Part shown: positions 43,697 to 52,321 of the stretch, piece after piece
Numbering within the stretch: the stretch's first letter is position 1
How the letters are laid out: every line of letters begins with the position of its first letter
From: Bacillota bacterium
GTDB lineage: Bacteria > Bacillota > Clostridia > Lachnospirales > Lachnospiraceae
Length of the DNA stretch: 64,000 nucleotides
Direction of reading: 5' to 3'
Assembly: GCA_023423045.1 (NCBI GenBank)
Contig: JAFAGA010000102.1
Span: 68,097 to 132,096, forward strand
Made by a program: the position numbers and the translations under genes
Notes under the pieces: generated by a model
Seen by the model: only the letters and a program-made list of their open reading frames with translations
What the model was told of the DNA's origin: nothing
Databases searched by the model: none

Positions 43697-43833
43697 AATT
43701 ATGTCCATGCCTTTTACCGCATAAATTGCTATGAAAATACCGGCACGGACTCGATCCCCCTTTCATTTATCTATCCTATTTCTTTCAGCCTTCCTCTTTC
43801 CCGGGTTTGCCGCGAACCCATGCAATGCTTCTG

Positions 43834-44367
43834 CTACGGCAGCCTTTTGATGTCCGGATCTGTAAAGATATCGGCTTCATCCCTGCTCCTGGTGGAAAAT
43901 TCCGATATAACCGCTCCTTCTTCTCCTGCCTGAAACCAATGCAGCGTATCCGGATACAGGGTGTATTGCTCTCCCGGATTTAATATTATTTCATGCCATA
44001 CGGTAAAATACGCTTCTCTGCCCTCAGGCACCCTTGCCGAAATGTGACTGCTTTTTTCTCCCTCCACATACAGATACACTTTTCCGTACCGGCACCGGAA
44101 GGTTTCTTCCTTCCCGGGTATCTCCCCTATGGCCGGATGCCTGTGCTCCGGGCAGGACTGATAAGGAAACAGCACCATTTCCTTGGCACAGCATCTCTCC
44201 GTATTTACATAAACCACCAGTTGAAGTCCGATCCTGTCCGGAATTCCCAGCCCAAAATCCGCAATTTCAAGCGCTTCCTTTTCTTTCTCTGTTACAGCTA
44301 TCCCGGCTTTGTCAAAATAAGAGAATACTTTTTTCCTGGTTTCTTCCTTTTTAATCTTTGACACCAT
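43834..44367 (-). CDS. D-lyxose ketol-isomerase (cupin)
   Basis: The 177-residue protein matches D-lyxose isomerases of the cupin type: CPEHRHPAIGEIPGKEE holds the two His and Glu metal ligands, a third His lies in LYPDTLHWFQAG, and SEFSTRSRDEADIFTDP is the family's C-terminal block. Known members also interconvert D-mannose and D-fructose. In this operon, with a beta-mannosidase and a PfkB kinase, the mannose-to-fructose reaction is the likely use. GGAGG precedes the ATG. Confidence 0.9.
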   Translation of the reverse strand: MVSKIKKEETRKKVFSYFDKAGIAVTEKEKEALEIADFGLGIPDRIGLQLVVYVNTERCCAKEMVLFPYQSCPEHRHPAIGEIPGKEETFRCRYGKVYLYVEGEKSSHISARVPEGREAYFTVWHEIILNPGEQYTLYPDTLHWFQAGEEGAVISEFSTRSRDEADIFTDPDIKRLP

Positions 44368-44385
44368 CTTAGCTTACCTCCATTC

Positions 44386-45321
44386 CTAAGCCTTGCTCAA
44401 AAATTCCAATATCTCGTCCATGGGTTTGATCCCTGCGGAAGCCCCCAGCTTCATCACGCAATGGGCCCCTACCGCGTTGGCAAAACGGCCGCATTGATAT
44501 AGATCCCATCCCTGCAGTATCCCCGCAAGGAAGCCTGCCACAAACGAATCTCCCGCACCATTGGTATCCACCACAGTAATACCGGTAAAGGCCGGAACAG
44601 TATGTACCTCACCTTTATGATCCTTTATAAAGCAGCCGTCCTTACCAAGCTTAATCACCACAGTTTTGATCCCCTCCGCTATAAACAGATCCGCCATCTC
44701 TTCCGGCTCTGTCCTGCCTGTAAGCATGATAGCCTCTTCAAGGCTCGGTATAAATAAATCCAGCCAGGGAAGGCAGGGCTTTATTGCCGTCATCCATCTG
44801 CCGGAGGAATCCCATGCGGTGTCCAACGCTGTATAGATACCCTTCTTCCTGGCCTTTTCCAGTATTTTAGCTGTGGGGCGGCCATCCAGTTTCGGCAGCA
44901 ACAGCGCTCCTGCCACGAAGAGTATCCTGGAATTTTCGATTACTGTGAAATCCACATCCTCTCCGCACATCTCCCCATTTGAGCCGAGGCAGTGCAAAAA
45001 GGAGCGTTCACCGGAGCTGTTTACCAATACCAGGGAGGCTGAGGTTGAGCAATTTTTATCCGTTTTTATGCCTGAGATGTCCACCTTCTGCCCGGACAGC
45101 TCAGCCTTTAGAAAGCCTCCGAACCCATCCTCTCCCACTTTCCCGATTACTGCCGATTTCAGACCCAGCTTGCTTAAATCAATCGCGGTATTCACCGCGC
45201 AGCCTCCCGTATGCAGCTGAAGCTGGTCCACAAGCTCCAGTTTCCCTTCCGCCGGAAGGGAATCCACGGACTTAGCCACTGCATCCGCTACCAATATGCC
45301 TAAACAGGTTACATCAATCAT
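44386..45321 (-). CDS. PfkB-family sugar kinase
   Basis: The 311-residue protein has the ribokinase fold with GGCAVNTAIDLSKLG near the N-terminus and the anion-hole/catalytic motif NGAGDSFVAGFLAG. It uses ATP to phosphorylate a sugar or sugar phosphate. Placed between the aldolase and the lyxose/mannose isomerase, fructose (to fructose 1- or 6-phosphate) is a sensible substrate; a tagatose-type sugar cannot be excluded. GGGG lies five bases before the start. Confidence 0.9.
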   Translation of the reverse strand: MIDVTCLGILVADAVAKSVDSLPAEGKLELVDQLQLHTGGCAVNTAIDLSKLGLKSAVIGKVGEDGFGGFLKAELSGQKVDISGIKTDKNCSTSASLVLVNSSGERSFLHCLGSNGEMCGEDVDFTVIENSRILFVAGALLLPKLDGRPTAKILEKARKKGIYTALDTAWDSSGRWMTAIKPCLPWLDLFIPSLEEAIMLTGRTEPEEMADLFIAEGIKTVVIKLGKDGCFIKDHKGEVHTVPAFTGITVVDTNGAGDSFVAGFLAGILQGWDLYQCGRFANAVGAHCVMKLGASAGIKPMDEILEFLSKA

Positions 45322-45446
45322 AGTTACCCCATCCTAATTTTCTAAGAATCATTTTTATATTCTTTCCTTCCATTCCGTCGTAATTCCATTTTGCCTCAAT
45401 TTCAATTTGTCACATTTCCATTCAGGCAGAGATGGCTGCACTACCC

Positions 45447-46304
45447 TTATGCTTTATTGCTGCTTTCAAACAGGCGCATCTTGGATACAATCTCCTCCTT
45501 GATCCCTTTCACAGTCATATTAATAAGGTCGGGATAACTGACAGATGCTTTATCCTTCTCCGTAAGGACAGAGGCTCGAATGGTTCTAATGGCAGCAACA
45601 GACATATCTGTAAAGATGTTGACCTTACTGATCCCATTCTTGATGCAGTTCCTAAAATCCTGATCCGACAGCCCCGATCCGCCATGGAGCACCAAGGGAA
45701 CCTCCACCAGGTCATGAATATCCTTCAGCCTCTGAATGTCCAGACAGGGCTTCACCCTGTACTCACCATGCGCTGTTCCGATGGCTACTGCCAGCGCATC
45801 AATCCCCGTTTCTGCAACAAATCTGGCAGCCTGCTCTACGTTGGTGTACATTTCTGCCGCTCCATCTTCTCCGCCGCCTTCCGCACCGCCTACATGACCC
45901 AGCTCCGCCTCCACAGAGGCACCCATCGCTTTTGCGATACGCACAATTTCAGCAGAATTTTTGATATTCTCACAAAAGCTTAACATCGATCCGTCATACA
46001 TAACGGAGGTAAAGCCTAATTTCATGGCTTTTACAATAAGGTCAAAGGTCATTCCATGATCAAAATGCACCGCTACCGGCACAGACGCTTCTGCTGCCGC
46101 CTTTACCATAATCGGCGCCAGCATCTCCAGCGCGCCGTAAGGAATATGTACTTCCGCCAGACCAATAATAACAGGGGACCTCTCCTCCTCTGCGGCTCCA
46201 ATGATTGCCCGAACCATCTCCAGATTAATAGTGTTGAACATACCGACTCCATATTTCTTTACTGCAGCATCCTGTAAAATCTCTCGTAACGTTACCAGCG
46301 CCAT
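45447..46304 (-). CDS. Class II ketose-bisphosphate aldolase family protein
   Basis: The 285-residue protein has the zinc site HFDHGMTFD, EAELGHVGG with a ligand Glu, GTAHGEY with a ligand His, LHGGSGL and NIFTDM. It belongs to the FbaA/GatY/KbaY family, which splits ketose phosphates to DHAP and an aldehyde. As first gene of the operon with a kinase and a mannose isomerase, it probably cleaves fructose 1-phosphate or a bisphosphate. ATG 46304 follows GGAG by seven bases. Confidence 0.9.
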   Translation of the reverse strand: MALVTLREILQDAAVKKYGVGMFNTINLEMVRAIIGAAEEERSPVIIGLAEVHIPYGALEMLAPIMVKAAAEASVPVAVHFDHGMTFDLIVKAMKLGFTSVMYDGSMLSFCENIKNSAEIVRIAKAMGASVEAELGHVGGAEGGGEDGAAEMYTNVEQAARFVAETGIDALAVAIGTAHGEYRVKPCLDIQRLKDIHDLVEVPLVLHGGSGLSDQDFRNCIKNGISKVNIFTDMSVAAIRTIRASVLTEKDKASVSYPDLINMTVKGIKEEIVSKMRLFESSNKA

Positions 46305-46384
46305 AATCAAACTCCTTTTCTGTTAATATTTACATTTTAGTCTACCAATCTAACATATAATTGAATTATATCATATTTATACAA

Positions 46385-46425
46385 AATATACGTGTAATAT
46401 ATATGTTATATATTACACGTATATT
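46385..46425. repeat. Perfect 19-base inverted repeat (operator candidate)
   Basis: Two 19-base arms (AATATACGTGTAATATATA and its reverse complement) flank a 3-base loop. The site lies 80 bases before the aldolase start, between the divergent operon and the DeoR gene, and overlaps where the operon's own -35 box should be. It is too AT-rich for a good terminator and better explained as a protein-binding site. Confidence 0.7.
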
Positions 46426-46502
46426 AACATTTTCTGCGCATTTTGTAAACAGTTTAAGTTATATAATTTTCTTGTTCCATCTTAATTGTAATATTTCTGC
46501 AA

Positions 46503-46543
46503 ACAAATGTTATATTGACATCTATTATAACATTTGTTACAAT
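46503..46543 (+). promoter_or_regulatory. Promoter of the DeoR gene overlapped by an inverted repeat
   Basis: TTGACA (46515-46520) and TACAAT (46538-46543) are 17 bases apart. A perfect 12-base inverted repeat, ACAAATGTTATA (46503-46514) and TATAACATTTGT (46526-46537), covers the -35 box and spacer, the expected place for repression, probably by the DeoR protein itself. Confidence 0.8.
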
Positions 46544-46574
46544 CAATCTAACAAGCCAAGGAGGTACACCTTAT

Positions 46575-47345
46575 ATGCTGCAGCAGCGCAGACAGGCTAT
46601 TTTAGACTATATAAAGTGTAATGGAGAAATTCGTTTAAGCAATTTGAAGATTCAGTATCCGGAGGTTTCCGAAATGACACTGCGCAGAGATTTGGATTAT
46701 CTCGCAGAACAGCACCTGATACTGCGCACCCACGGAGGAGCGAAGGCTTTCATACCGGAGCCTGTGAAGATTGAACAGAATTATATTTTCTCCAAGCGCC
46801 TTACGGAAAACCCGGAAGCCAAGGCAGAGGTTGCAAGACTGGCACTTCCCTTTATTTCCGAAGGTATGAGCATTTACCTTGATGCCGGCAGTACCATGCT
46901 CTCTTTCGCCCGGCTGCTTCCGGATATTCCTTTTTACATTTTCACCAATGCACCTAACATAGCCATTGAATTGGCTTCAAGAAATCACCCGGAGATCGTA
47001 TTACTGGGAGGAAAGCTGAAGAAATCCACCATCTCCCTGACCGGCCCTTTTGCCATGGATTGCCTGGATAAGGTTAACATTGATATTGCTTTTATCGCCA
47101 CCAGCGGATTTTCCTCCGAAAGCGGCTTTACCAATGCATATATCAATGAATGCGAGCTGAAGCGAAAAGTGATGCAGCGTGCGAAAAAGGTCATCGTGTT
47201 AATGGATCACACCAAAATCAACAGGAGCCTCCCCTACACCTTCGCCGATACAGAGGATGTGGATGTGATTATAACAGATCGTCCCATGGAGCCGGCTCTG
47301 GCCTCCATCCTCTCAGATAAGGAAATACTAGTTATTACCGGTTAA
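46575..47345 (+). CDS. DeoR-family transcriptional regulator
   Basis: The 256-residue protein has an N-terminal winged helix (QQRRQAILDYIKCNGEIRLSNL, MTLRRDLDYLAEQ) and a DeoR-type phosphosugar-binding domain with DAGSTMLSFARLL and NAPNIAIELA. Such repressors sense sugar phosphates. It is divergent from the aldolase/kinase/isomerase/GH2 operon and is the natural regulator of it. ATG 46575 has AGGAGG ten bases upstream; the earlier in-frame ATG at 46515 lies inside the promoter. Confidence 0.92.
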   Translation: MLQQRRQAILDYIKCNGEIRLSNLKIQYPEVSEMTLRRDLDYLAEQHLILRTHGGAKAFIPEPVKIEQNYIFSKRLTENPEAKAEVARLALPFISEGMSIYLDAGSTMLSFARLLPDIPFYIFTNAPNIAIELASRNHPEIVLLGGKLKKSTISLTGPFAMDCLDKVNIDIAFIATSGFSSESGFTNAYINECELKRKVMQRAKKVIVLMDHTKINRSLPYTFADTEDVDVIITDRPMEPALASILSDKEILVITG

Positions 47346-47386
47346 AGCAACAAGAAAACTTACAATAAAATTTCCGAAAGCATGGC

Positions 47387-47710
47387 CTACGGTAGGGGAT
47401 ACCTATTATTTCTGACACGATAACCTATTGCCAAAATCATTTGAAGGTTATATACTTTAACTTCTCTTTGTACCTGTCTTTTACCTTCCTGTTGAACTTG
47501 TAAGTAATTCTTACAAGTTAAATTTTCCTGTAATTCGTTTTCTCCATATATGTTTTTAATATGTAAAGTAATATTCTGAGATGATGTCTGATATAACTCC
47601 GCTATACTCCTTTGGGACATCCAGATTGTAGCATCATCGAAGTATGTATCCACTTTTGTATCACCTTTTTCATTTTGATAAATCAGAATATTTCCTTTTG
47701 AACTATCCAT
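47387..47710 (-). pseudogene. RhuM-family protein, 3'-truncated remnant
   Basis: The frame gives 107 residues of the N-terminal half of a RhuM-type protein: DDATIWMSQRSIAELYQTSSQNITLHI and VKVYNLQMILAIGYRVRNNR. After NNR the sequence changes abruptly to YPLP and stops, where intact members continue with GTxFRxWAT and a further 200 residues. The ribosome site and start are intact. RhuM genes are common in mobile and defence-rich regions; this is a left-over piece. Confidence 0.8.
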
Positions 47711-47826
47711 ATAACTGCACACCTTTCTGCTGCTCTAACTTTCATAAGACATGTTCCCTTTAATATTTTCATCCATCTATTCCATAAAGTAAGTATAGAG
47801 TATATCACACTCGCTTACATGAGAAG

Positions 47827-48028
47827 TTAAATTTCAAAATCAACTTCATTATGCTCTTCCTAGTTCTCCCTGATGAAACCATAACGGTCTGATGATTTCA
47901 GCATCTACCTCCTGCTCTTCTTTTATTTCCTTTAACACTGCATTTTCAGCTTTCTCATGAAGCGTCACCCTTCCGCCCGGTAACTAATAATATGGAGAAC
48001 GCTCATCATGCATTGCTAAAAGCTTGTT
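47827..48028 (-). pseudogene. NUDIX hydrolase remnant
   Basis: The minus strand reads MHDERSPYY, a TAG stop, then LPGGRVTLHEKAENAVLKEIKEEQEV in the same frame, which carries a NUDIX box (G-x5-E-x7-KE-x-x-EE) with the final Gly changed. Near the end the frame shifts so that EEHNEVDFEI and TAA appear. A stop codon and a frameshift in one short frame show a decayed gene. The 5' end is lost next to the DUF89 gene. Confidence 0.75.
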
Positions 48029-48032
48029 ATCG

Positions 48033-48899
48033 TTAATTATTTTTCATACATATCATTTTATTTTCTTCAACATTAATATCCTTTGCTATGACATCACATT
48101 TGGTCATCAGCAGAAAGTAGATATTTTTGTTTTCTTCACTCAAGCATTCATAGTTTGCCTGCCCCTTCGCTATTATTACATCTGCCTGTCGATAGGCATC
48201 TTTAAATTCCGTACTTGTTCGCTTCAGGACAGTCCCAAGAGATCCGTCTCCGTTATCTATGATTTCCGCATATTCATCAATCCCTACCGCATATGCATCT
48301 TCCGCGATAGAATCATTTACAACAGGCTCACCCCGTACTCCAAACAGTAATCTGACATCAGGATTCTGTTCTTTTATTTTCTTTAAAAGGAGCTTGTCCA
48401 TGCAGATTTCCCCGCAATTATCACCTAAATACAGCAATACCTTCGCACTTAAAATATCTTCCATTAACATCCGGGAATCATCTATTGCCAATTCTAACTG
48501 TTCCATTTTATCAAAGCAATCATAGATATCTTCTAATAATGTATTGTGAATCGGATTGAAGTCTATGATATTTCCAACAATGGCATACCGCACTGCCAAT
48601 TGAAACGCATTTGGGGCCTGTTCAATTTTCTTCTCAAATTCAGGCAGCAATTTCAAAAACAATGTATTATAGTGATTTCTGGTTTCTTTATAGGGGTCCG
48701 GGTTATTCGCATGTTTTTTTATCACGCCAAAAACCTCCCCTATAATTTCTGGCGTTGTTATCTCAAAATCCATTTTGCTAAGATAAGCAAAAACTTCTCT
48801 CAGTAACTCTTCCTTTGCTTTTGTATCCATTCCTGTTATATTTGCCACTTTGATCACCTGATTGACTACACATGGCAAGCATTTATCATGCATTTTCAT
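48033..48899 (-). CDS. DUF89/ARMT1-like metal-dependent phosphatase
   Basis: The 288-residue protein has the DUF89 features CLPC near the N-terminus, YLGDNCGEICMDKLLL with the metal-binding Asp/Asn, and KGQANYECL. The family removes phosphate from damaged or excess sugar phosphates and pantetheine derivatives. It is a single gene with GAGGT before ATG. Sugar-phosphate detoxification would suit the surrounding loci, but the substrate is not shown. Confidence 0.88.
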   Translation of the reverse strand: MKMHDKCLPCVVNQVIKVANITGMDTKAKEELLREVFAYLSKMDFEITTPEIIGEVFGVIKKHANNPDPYKETRNHYNTLFLKLLPEFEKKIEQAPNAFQLAVRYAIVGNIIDFNPIHNTLLEDIYDCFDKMEQLELAIDDSRMLMEDILSAKVLLYLGDNCGEICMDKLLLKKIKEQNPDVRLLFGVRGEPVVNDSIAEDAYAVGIDEYAEIIDNGDGSLGTVLKRTSTEFKDAYRQADVIIAKGQANYECLSEENKNIYFLLMTKCDVIAKDINVEENKMICMKNN

Positions 48900-49008
48900 A
48901 ACCGTACCTCATCTGGTTTAAATAATTCGCGTTCTAAATCGCTTAATAAATTTATATTACCATAATATCATAAAGAAAAATATAAATAAATTAAATCCAT
49001 CAAACAAA

Positions 49009-49053
49009 AGCCAAGCAAAAACCACCCATTAAAAGGCGATTTTTTGCTTGGCT
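49009..49053 (-). terminator. Terminator of the third sugar locus
   Basis: AGCCAAGCAAAAA and TTTTTGCTTGGCT form a perfect 13-base stem with T-rich sequence following on the minus strand. It lies about 70 bases after the PHP hydrolase stop. Confidence 0.8.
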
Positions 49054-49120
49054 CATATTTATCAATATGCTCATCTCTCAGTTAAGTATTTTATAGCTGC
49101 CGTTCATTTAATTTAAAACT

Positions 49121-50422
49121 TTAATCAAAGTAAATTGGATTTGATATCAACACCCTCATTTGCCCAAATTCCGGTATGAGCTTTCTAATTACCTCATAGC
49201 GACAGAACCTGGCATCTTCATATTTCCTCCGAAGCTCCAATTCTTTGACACCCTCCTGGCAAATAATTTCTTCCGTCCCGCGATCTGTAATTATGCAAAT
49301 CATATCATTGGTTTTCAAATTCCAAAAGCGCATCGTTATCTCACTTCCTATGGAAGCAGTTTCTCCCAATATCTTTCCATCAGCCTCCGCATACAAATCC
49401 GGTCCCTTGACAGATAAGGAAACATAACTATTTCCATTTTTTATAGCCTGCGCTATATCTTCGTTTGTATTGGATTTAGCATAGACACAAGTACACGGTG
49501 TCCCCATTAGACTCAATACATCATGACGGTGAAAATCACTTCCTCCAACAATAGAAATCTTTCTATTATTTAACAGCTGTATATGCCACCATTCCAAACA
49601 TTTCAGATTAGAGGATATCGGAAGCCCGCCATTCCAAACCTCTATCGCATCATATTCAAAGTTTTCCATACCCCATTTCCAACCGCAATTGGGACAGAAG
49701 GGATGATTTAGCACCAGAAGCGCTCCGTTCTTTTTCGCTTCCGTTAGTTTTTCCTGTGCCTCCGATAAGGAATTTACACAAAACGCACTTTCAAACGGCT
49801 TCTTTACACCAAGAAGCCCCGCATGACCTTTGTAATGGGTCCACTCTGTTCCAGGAATTACAGTAATCCCTTCCACCTCAACACTTTGAAAGTTATGGGC
49901 ATAATTGTTATGGTCTGTCACAAAAATAAAGTCAAGTCCCAACTGCCTGCCCAACTGAGCAACTCCCGTTACAGACAATGTACCGTCAGAACCAAGAGTA
50001 TGCATATGGGTGTCCCCTTTTAGCAGTCTGAGCTCTTTCTTGGTAAATGCGATATGATAGGTCACCATACAGCCACCATCCTGCACCTTATACGCGCCGA
50101 TAATGATACTCCAGGTTCCCGCATCGGTATTCACCGCCGCAAAGCCCTGAGAGCTCTTTGCCGAGGAGATAAATATATTACTGCGATCCGATCCGGAAGA
50201 TCCGATATAGCTCCCGCCCGCACCATTTAACCCCAGGTCAATGATATTAATTTCCCTGCAAACCGTGCTATTATCTTCTTTGGTTTCATTAAGAAATCTC
50301 ATATACTCATATGAAATTTCCACCTTCTCCACATCTTCCGGTACTTCAAAGGGCAGCAGGAAATAGGAACCTTCTTCTTCTTTTTTTATGAAGCGCTCTA
50401 TTTTTATTTCTATTTTATTCAT
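49121..50422 (-). CDS. PHP-domain metallohydrolase (CehA/McbA-like)
   Basis: The 433-residue protein has an N-terminal beta-rich region and a PHP domain with metal ligands in KGDTHMHTLGSDG, VTDHNNYAH, HPFCPNCGW and GGSDFHRHD. CehA/McbA members hydrolyse carbamates and related esters, and others are phosphoesterases. As last gene after two sugar permeases it probably acts on a phosphodiester or ester group of an imported glycan. No signal peptide is seen, so it is cytoplasmic. Confidence 0.85.
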   Translation of the reverse strand: MNKIEIKIERFIKKEEEGSYFLLPFEVPEDVEKVEISYEYMRFLNETKEDNSTVCREINIIDLGLNGAGGSYIGSSGSDRSNIFISSAKSSQGFAAVNTDAGTWSIIIGAYKVQDGGCMVTYHIAFTKKELRLLKGDTHMHTLGSDGTLSVTGVAQLGRQLGLDFIFVTDHNNYAHNFQSVEVEGITVIPGTEWTHYKGHAGLLGVKKPFESAFCVNSLSEAQEKLTEAKKNGALLVLNHPFCPNCGWKWGMENFEYDAIEVWNGGLPISSNLKCLEWWHIQLLNNRKISIVGGSDFHRHDVLSLMGTPCTCVYAKSNTNEDIAQAIKNGNSYVSLSVKGPDLYAEADGKILGETASIGSEITMRFWNLKTNDMICIITDRGTEEIICQEGVKELELRRKYEDARFCRYEVIRKLIPEFGQMRVLISNPIYFD

Positions 50423-50450
50423 GATCCTTTATTCTCCTCCCAAAGACTTC

Positions 50451-51323
50451 TTATTCCTTCGATGCTCCTAAATTCATTCCTGCAAGAAGGTATCGCTGAG
50501 CAAAAACATAAATCAACAGCAGTGGTATCGTAGATATTATGATAGTCGCCATAACCGCATTCTCCGGTGCGAAAGCAGTCCCCGAGGTTGAATTGTCCTG
50601 CAGGATCATCGCCTTTAGCATAAGCGGTAAAGTAAATTTATTCTGGTCTGTGATCAAGGTAGCCGGCAGCATAATACTATTCCATTTTGCAACATATTCC
50701 ATAAAGAATACGGTCGCTAATCCCGGTTTTGATATTGGCAGATAAATTCCTGCAAAAATACGAAGTTCCGAGGCCCCGTCTATTCTCCCCGATTCTGCAA
50801 GAGAATATGGTACGGAGGTAAAATAGTTTCTCATTAATAATATACTAAACCCGGAAATTAATCCATTGACAATAAGTCCTGTATAGCTATTTAGTAAACT
50901 CAGCTGTTTATTCATCTGGTAGACCGAGATTAATGTCAAGTCACCCGGTATCATCATTGTCAGCATGATAAAAGAAGTAATAAACTTCTTAAACGGCAGA
51001 TCCTTCTGAATCAAAACATAACCGGCAAAAGCGGATAATACCACCTGCGACACAACTCCTACCGAGGTGACAAAAAAGGAGTTAAAAAATGGCCGAAGCA
51101 ATTTCGTTACCTTATAAACATATTCGTATCCTTCAAAGCTAAAATCATCCCACCATAGCTTAACTCCACTCTGTGTTGAACTAAGCGCCGTGGATGTGGA
51201 TACAACAAATGCATTCCACATAGGAATTACCATAATAATAAAAATGCTTAACAATAGGATGCCGGCTATCGCCTTTTGAGGGATCGACAGTTCATTTTTT
51301 AATGCTCTTCTTTTTTTCTGCAT
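50451..51323 (-). CDS. Carbohydrate ABC transporter permease (MalG type)
   Basis: The 290-residue membrane protein has six predicted helices and an EAA-type loop AESGRIDGAS. It pairs with the next upstream permease. ATG 51323 has GGAGGG before it and lies just inside the end of that gene (stop at 51334). An ATPase gene is missing. Confidence 0.92.
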   Translation of the reverse strand: MQKKRRALKNELSIPQKAIAGILLLSIFIIMVIPMWNAFVVSTSTALSSTQSGVKLWWDDFSFEGYEYVYKVTKLLRPFFNSFFVTSVGVVSQVVLSAFAGYVLIQKDLPFKKFITSFIMLTMMIPGDLTLISVYQMNKQLSLLNSYTGLIVNGLISGFSILLMRNYFTSVPYSLAESGRIDGASELRIFAGIYLPISKPGLATVFFMEYVAKWNSIMLPATLITDQNKFTLPLMLKAMILQDNSTSGTAFAPENAVMATIIISTIPLLLIYVFAQRYLLAGMNLGASKE

Positions 51324-51333
51324 AGTATCCCTC

Positions 51334-52239
51334 CTATTCACTGTAGGTGTCATCATATCGGGTTAATTTACGTACCGTAAACGATATAATCATAGTCGCT
51401 AATAATACAAGCGTTGCTGCCGATGTCGCCAGCCCGATTTTAAATTGAATGATACCATCGTTAAAAATCAGGTATAGCAAGTTTCGCACTTCGTCAAGAA
51501 TGGATGAATTGGCCATTATAAATATTTGATCAAAATTACGAAGCACACCCATGGCTGCTAAAACGGCTACCACCTTCATCGTTGGGACAATATTAGGCAA
51601 TGTTATTTTCATCATTTGCTTAAGCCTGGAAGCACCATCAATCGATGCCGCTTCGTAGATATTGGGATCAATCGAAACAATCGCTGCCAAAAACAGCGCC
51701 GCATAGTATCCCGCACCCTTCCATGCCCCGGTAAAAATCATAATTCCCCTTGCAAATGCAGGTTCCGCCATAAATACGATGGGTCGGAACATATCTCCTT
51801 GAAGCATTTTTAATATTCCGTTAACCAGTCCTGTAGGTGATAAAATGGTAATCCACAAGCCGCCGACAACTGCCCAGGATAATAGGTTGGGAATGTAAGT
51901 CACCGTCTGAATTAATGATTTAAAAACCTTACTTTTGATTTCATTTAGTAATAACGCTATTAAAAGCCCCCAGACGAACTGCAGAAGGAAAGTACCAATT
52001 CCAACAGCAAGACTATTCCAGAGCGCCTTCATGTAAAGCGGATTTTTGGCAATATTAATGTAATTCTCAATTCCTATGAATTGTGAACCGCCCAGGATTT
52101 TTACCTGTCGAAAGCTGTTAAAAATACCAAGGGCAAGAGGATAATATGAGAAAATCAAAAAATACGCAACGATTGGTAACAGCATAAGATAAATAAAGCG
52201 GTATCTTGCAACCCTTTTTAAATACTTGGAAGCCTTCAC
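51334..52239 (-). CDS. Carbohydrate ABC transporter permease (MalF type)
   Basis: The 301-residue membrane protein has six predicted helices and the EAA loop YEAASIDGAS. It starts with GTG at 52239, ten bases after GGAGG. Its binding protein is probably the one at 54698-56176, separated by a symporter and a deacetylase gene, which is an unusual order for such importers. Confidence 0.92.
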   Translation of the reverse strand: MKASKYLKRVARYRFIYLMLLPIVAYFLIFSYYPLALGIFNSFRQVKILGGSQFIGIENYINIAKNPLYMKALWNSLAVGIGTFLLQFVWGLLIALLLNEIKSKVFKSLIQTVTYIPNLLSWAVVGGLWITILSPTGLVNGILKMLQGDMFRPIVFMAEPAFARGIMIFTGAWKGAGYYAALFLAAIVSIDPNIYEAASIDGASRLKQMMKITLPNIVPTMKVVAVLAAMGVLRNFDQIFIMANSSILDEVRNLLYLIFNDGIIQFKIGLATSAATLVLLATMIISFTVRKLTRYDDTYSE

Positions 52240-52321
52240 AAGCTTTTTCCTCCTTTATACGACATCCTTTTTATGTCTAATCCGATCATATAGTCCCTTA
52301 TTGCAAGTCCCTCTATTCTAT

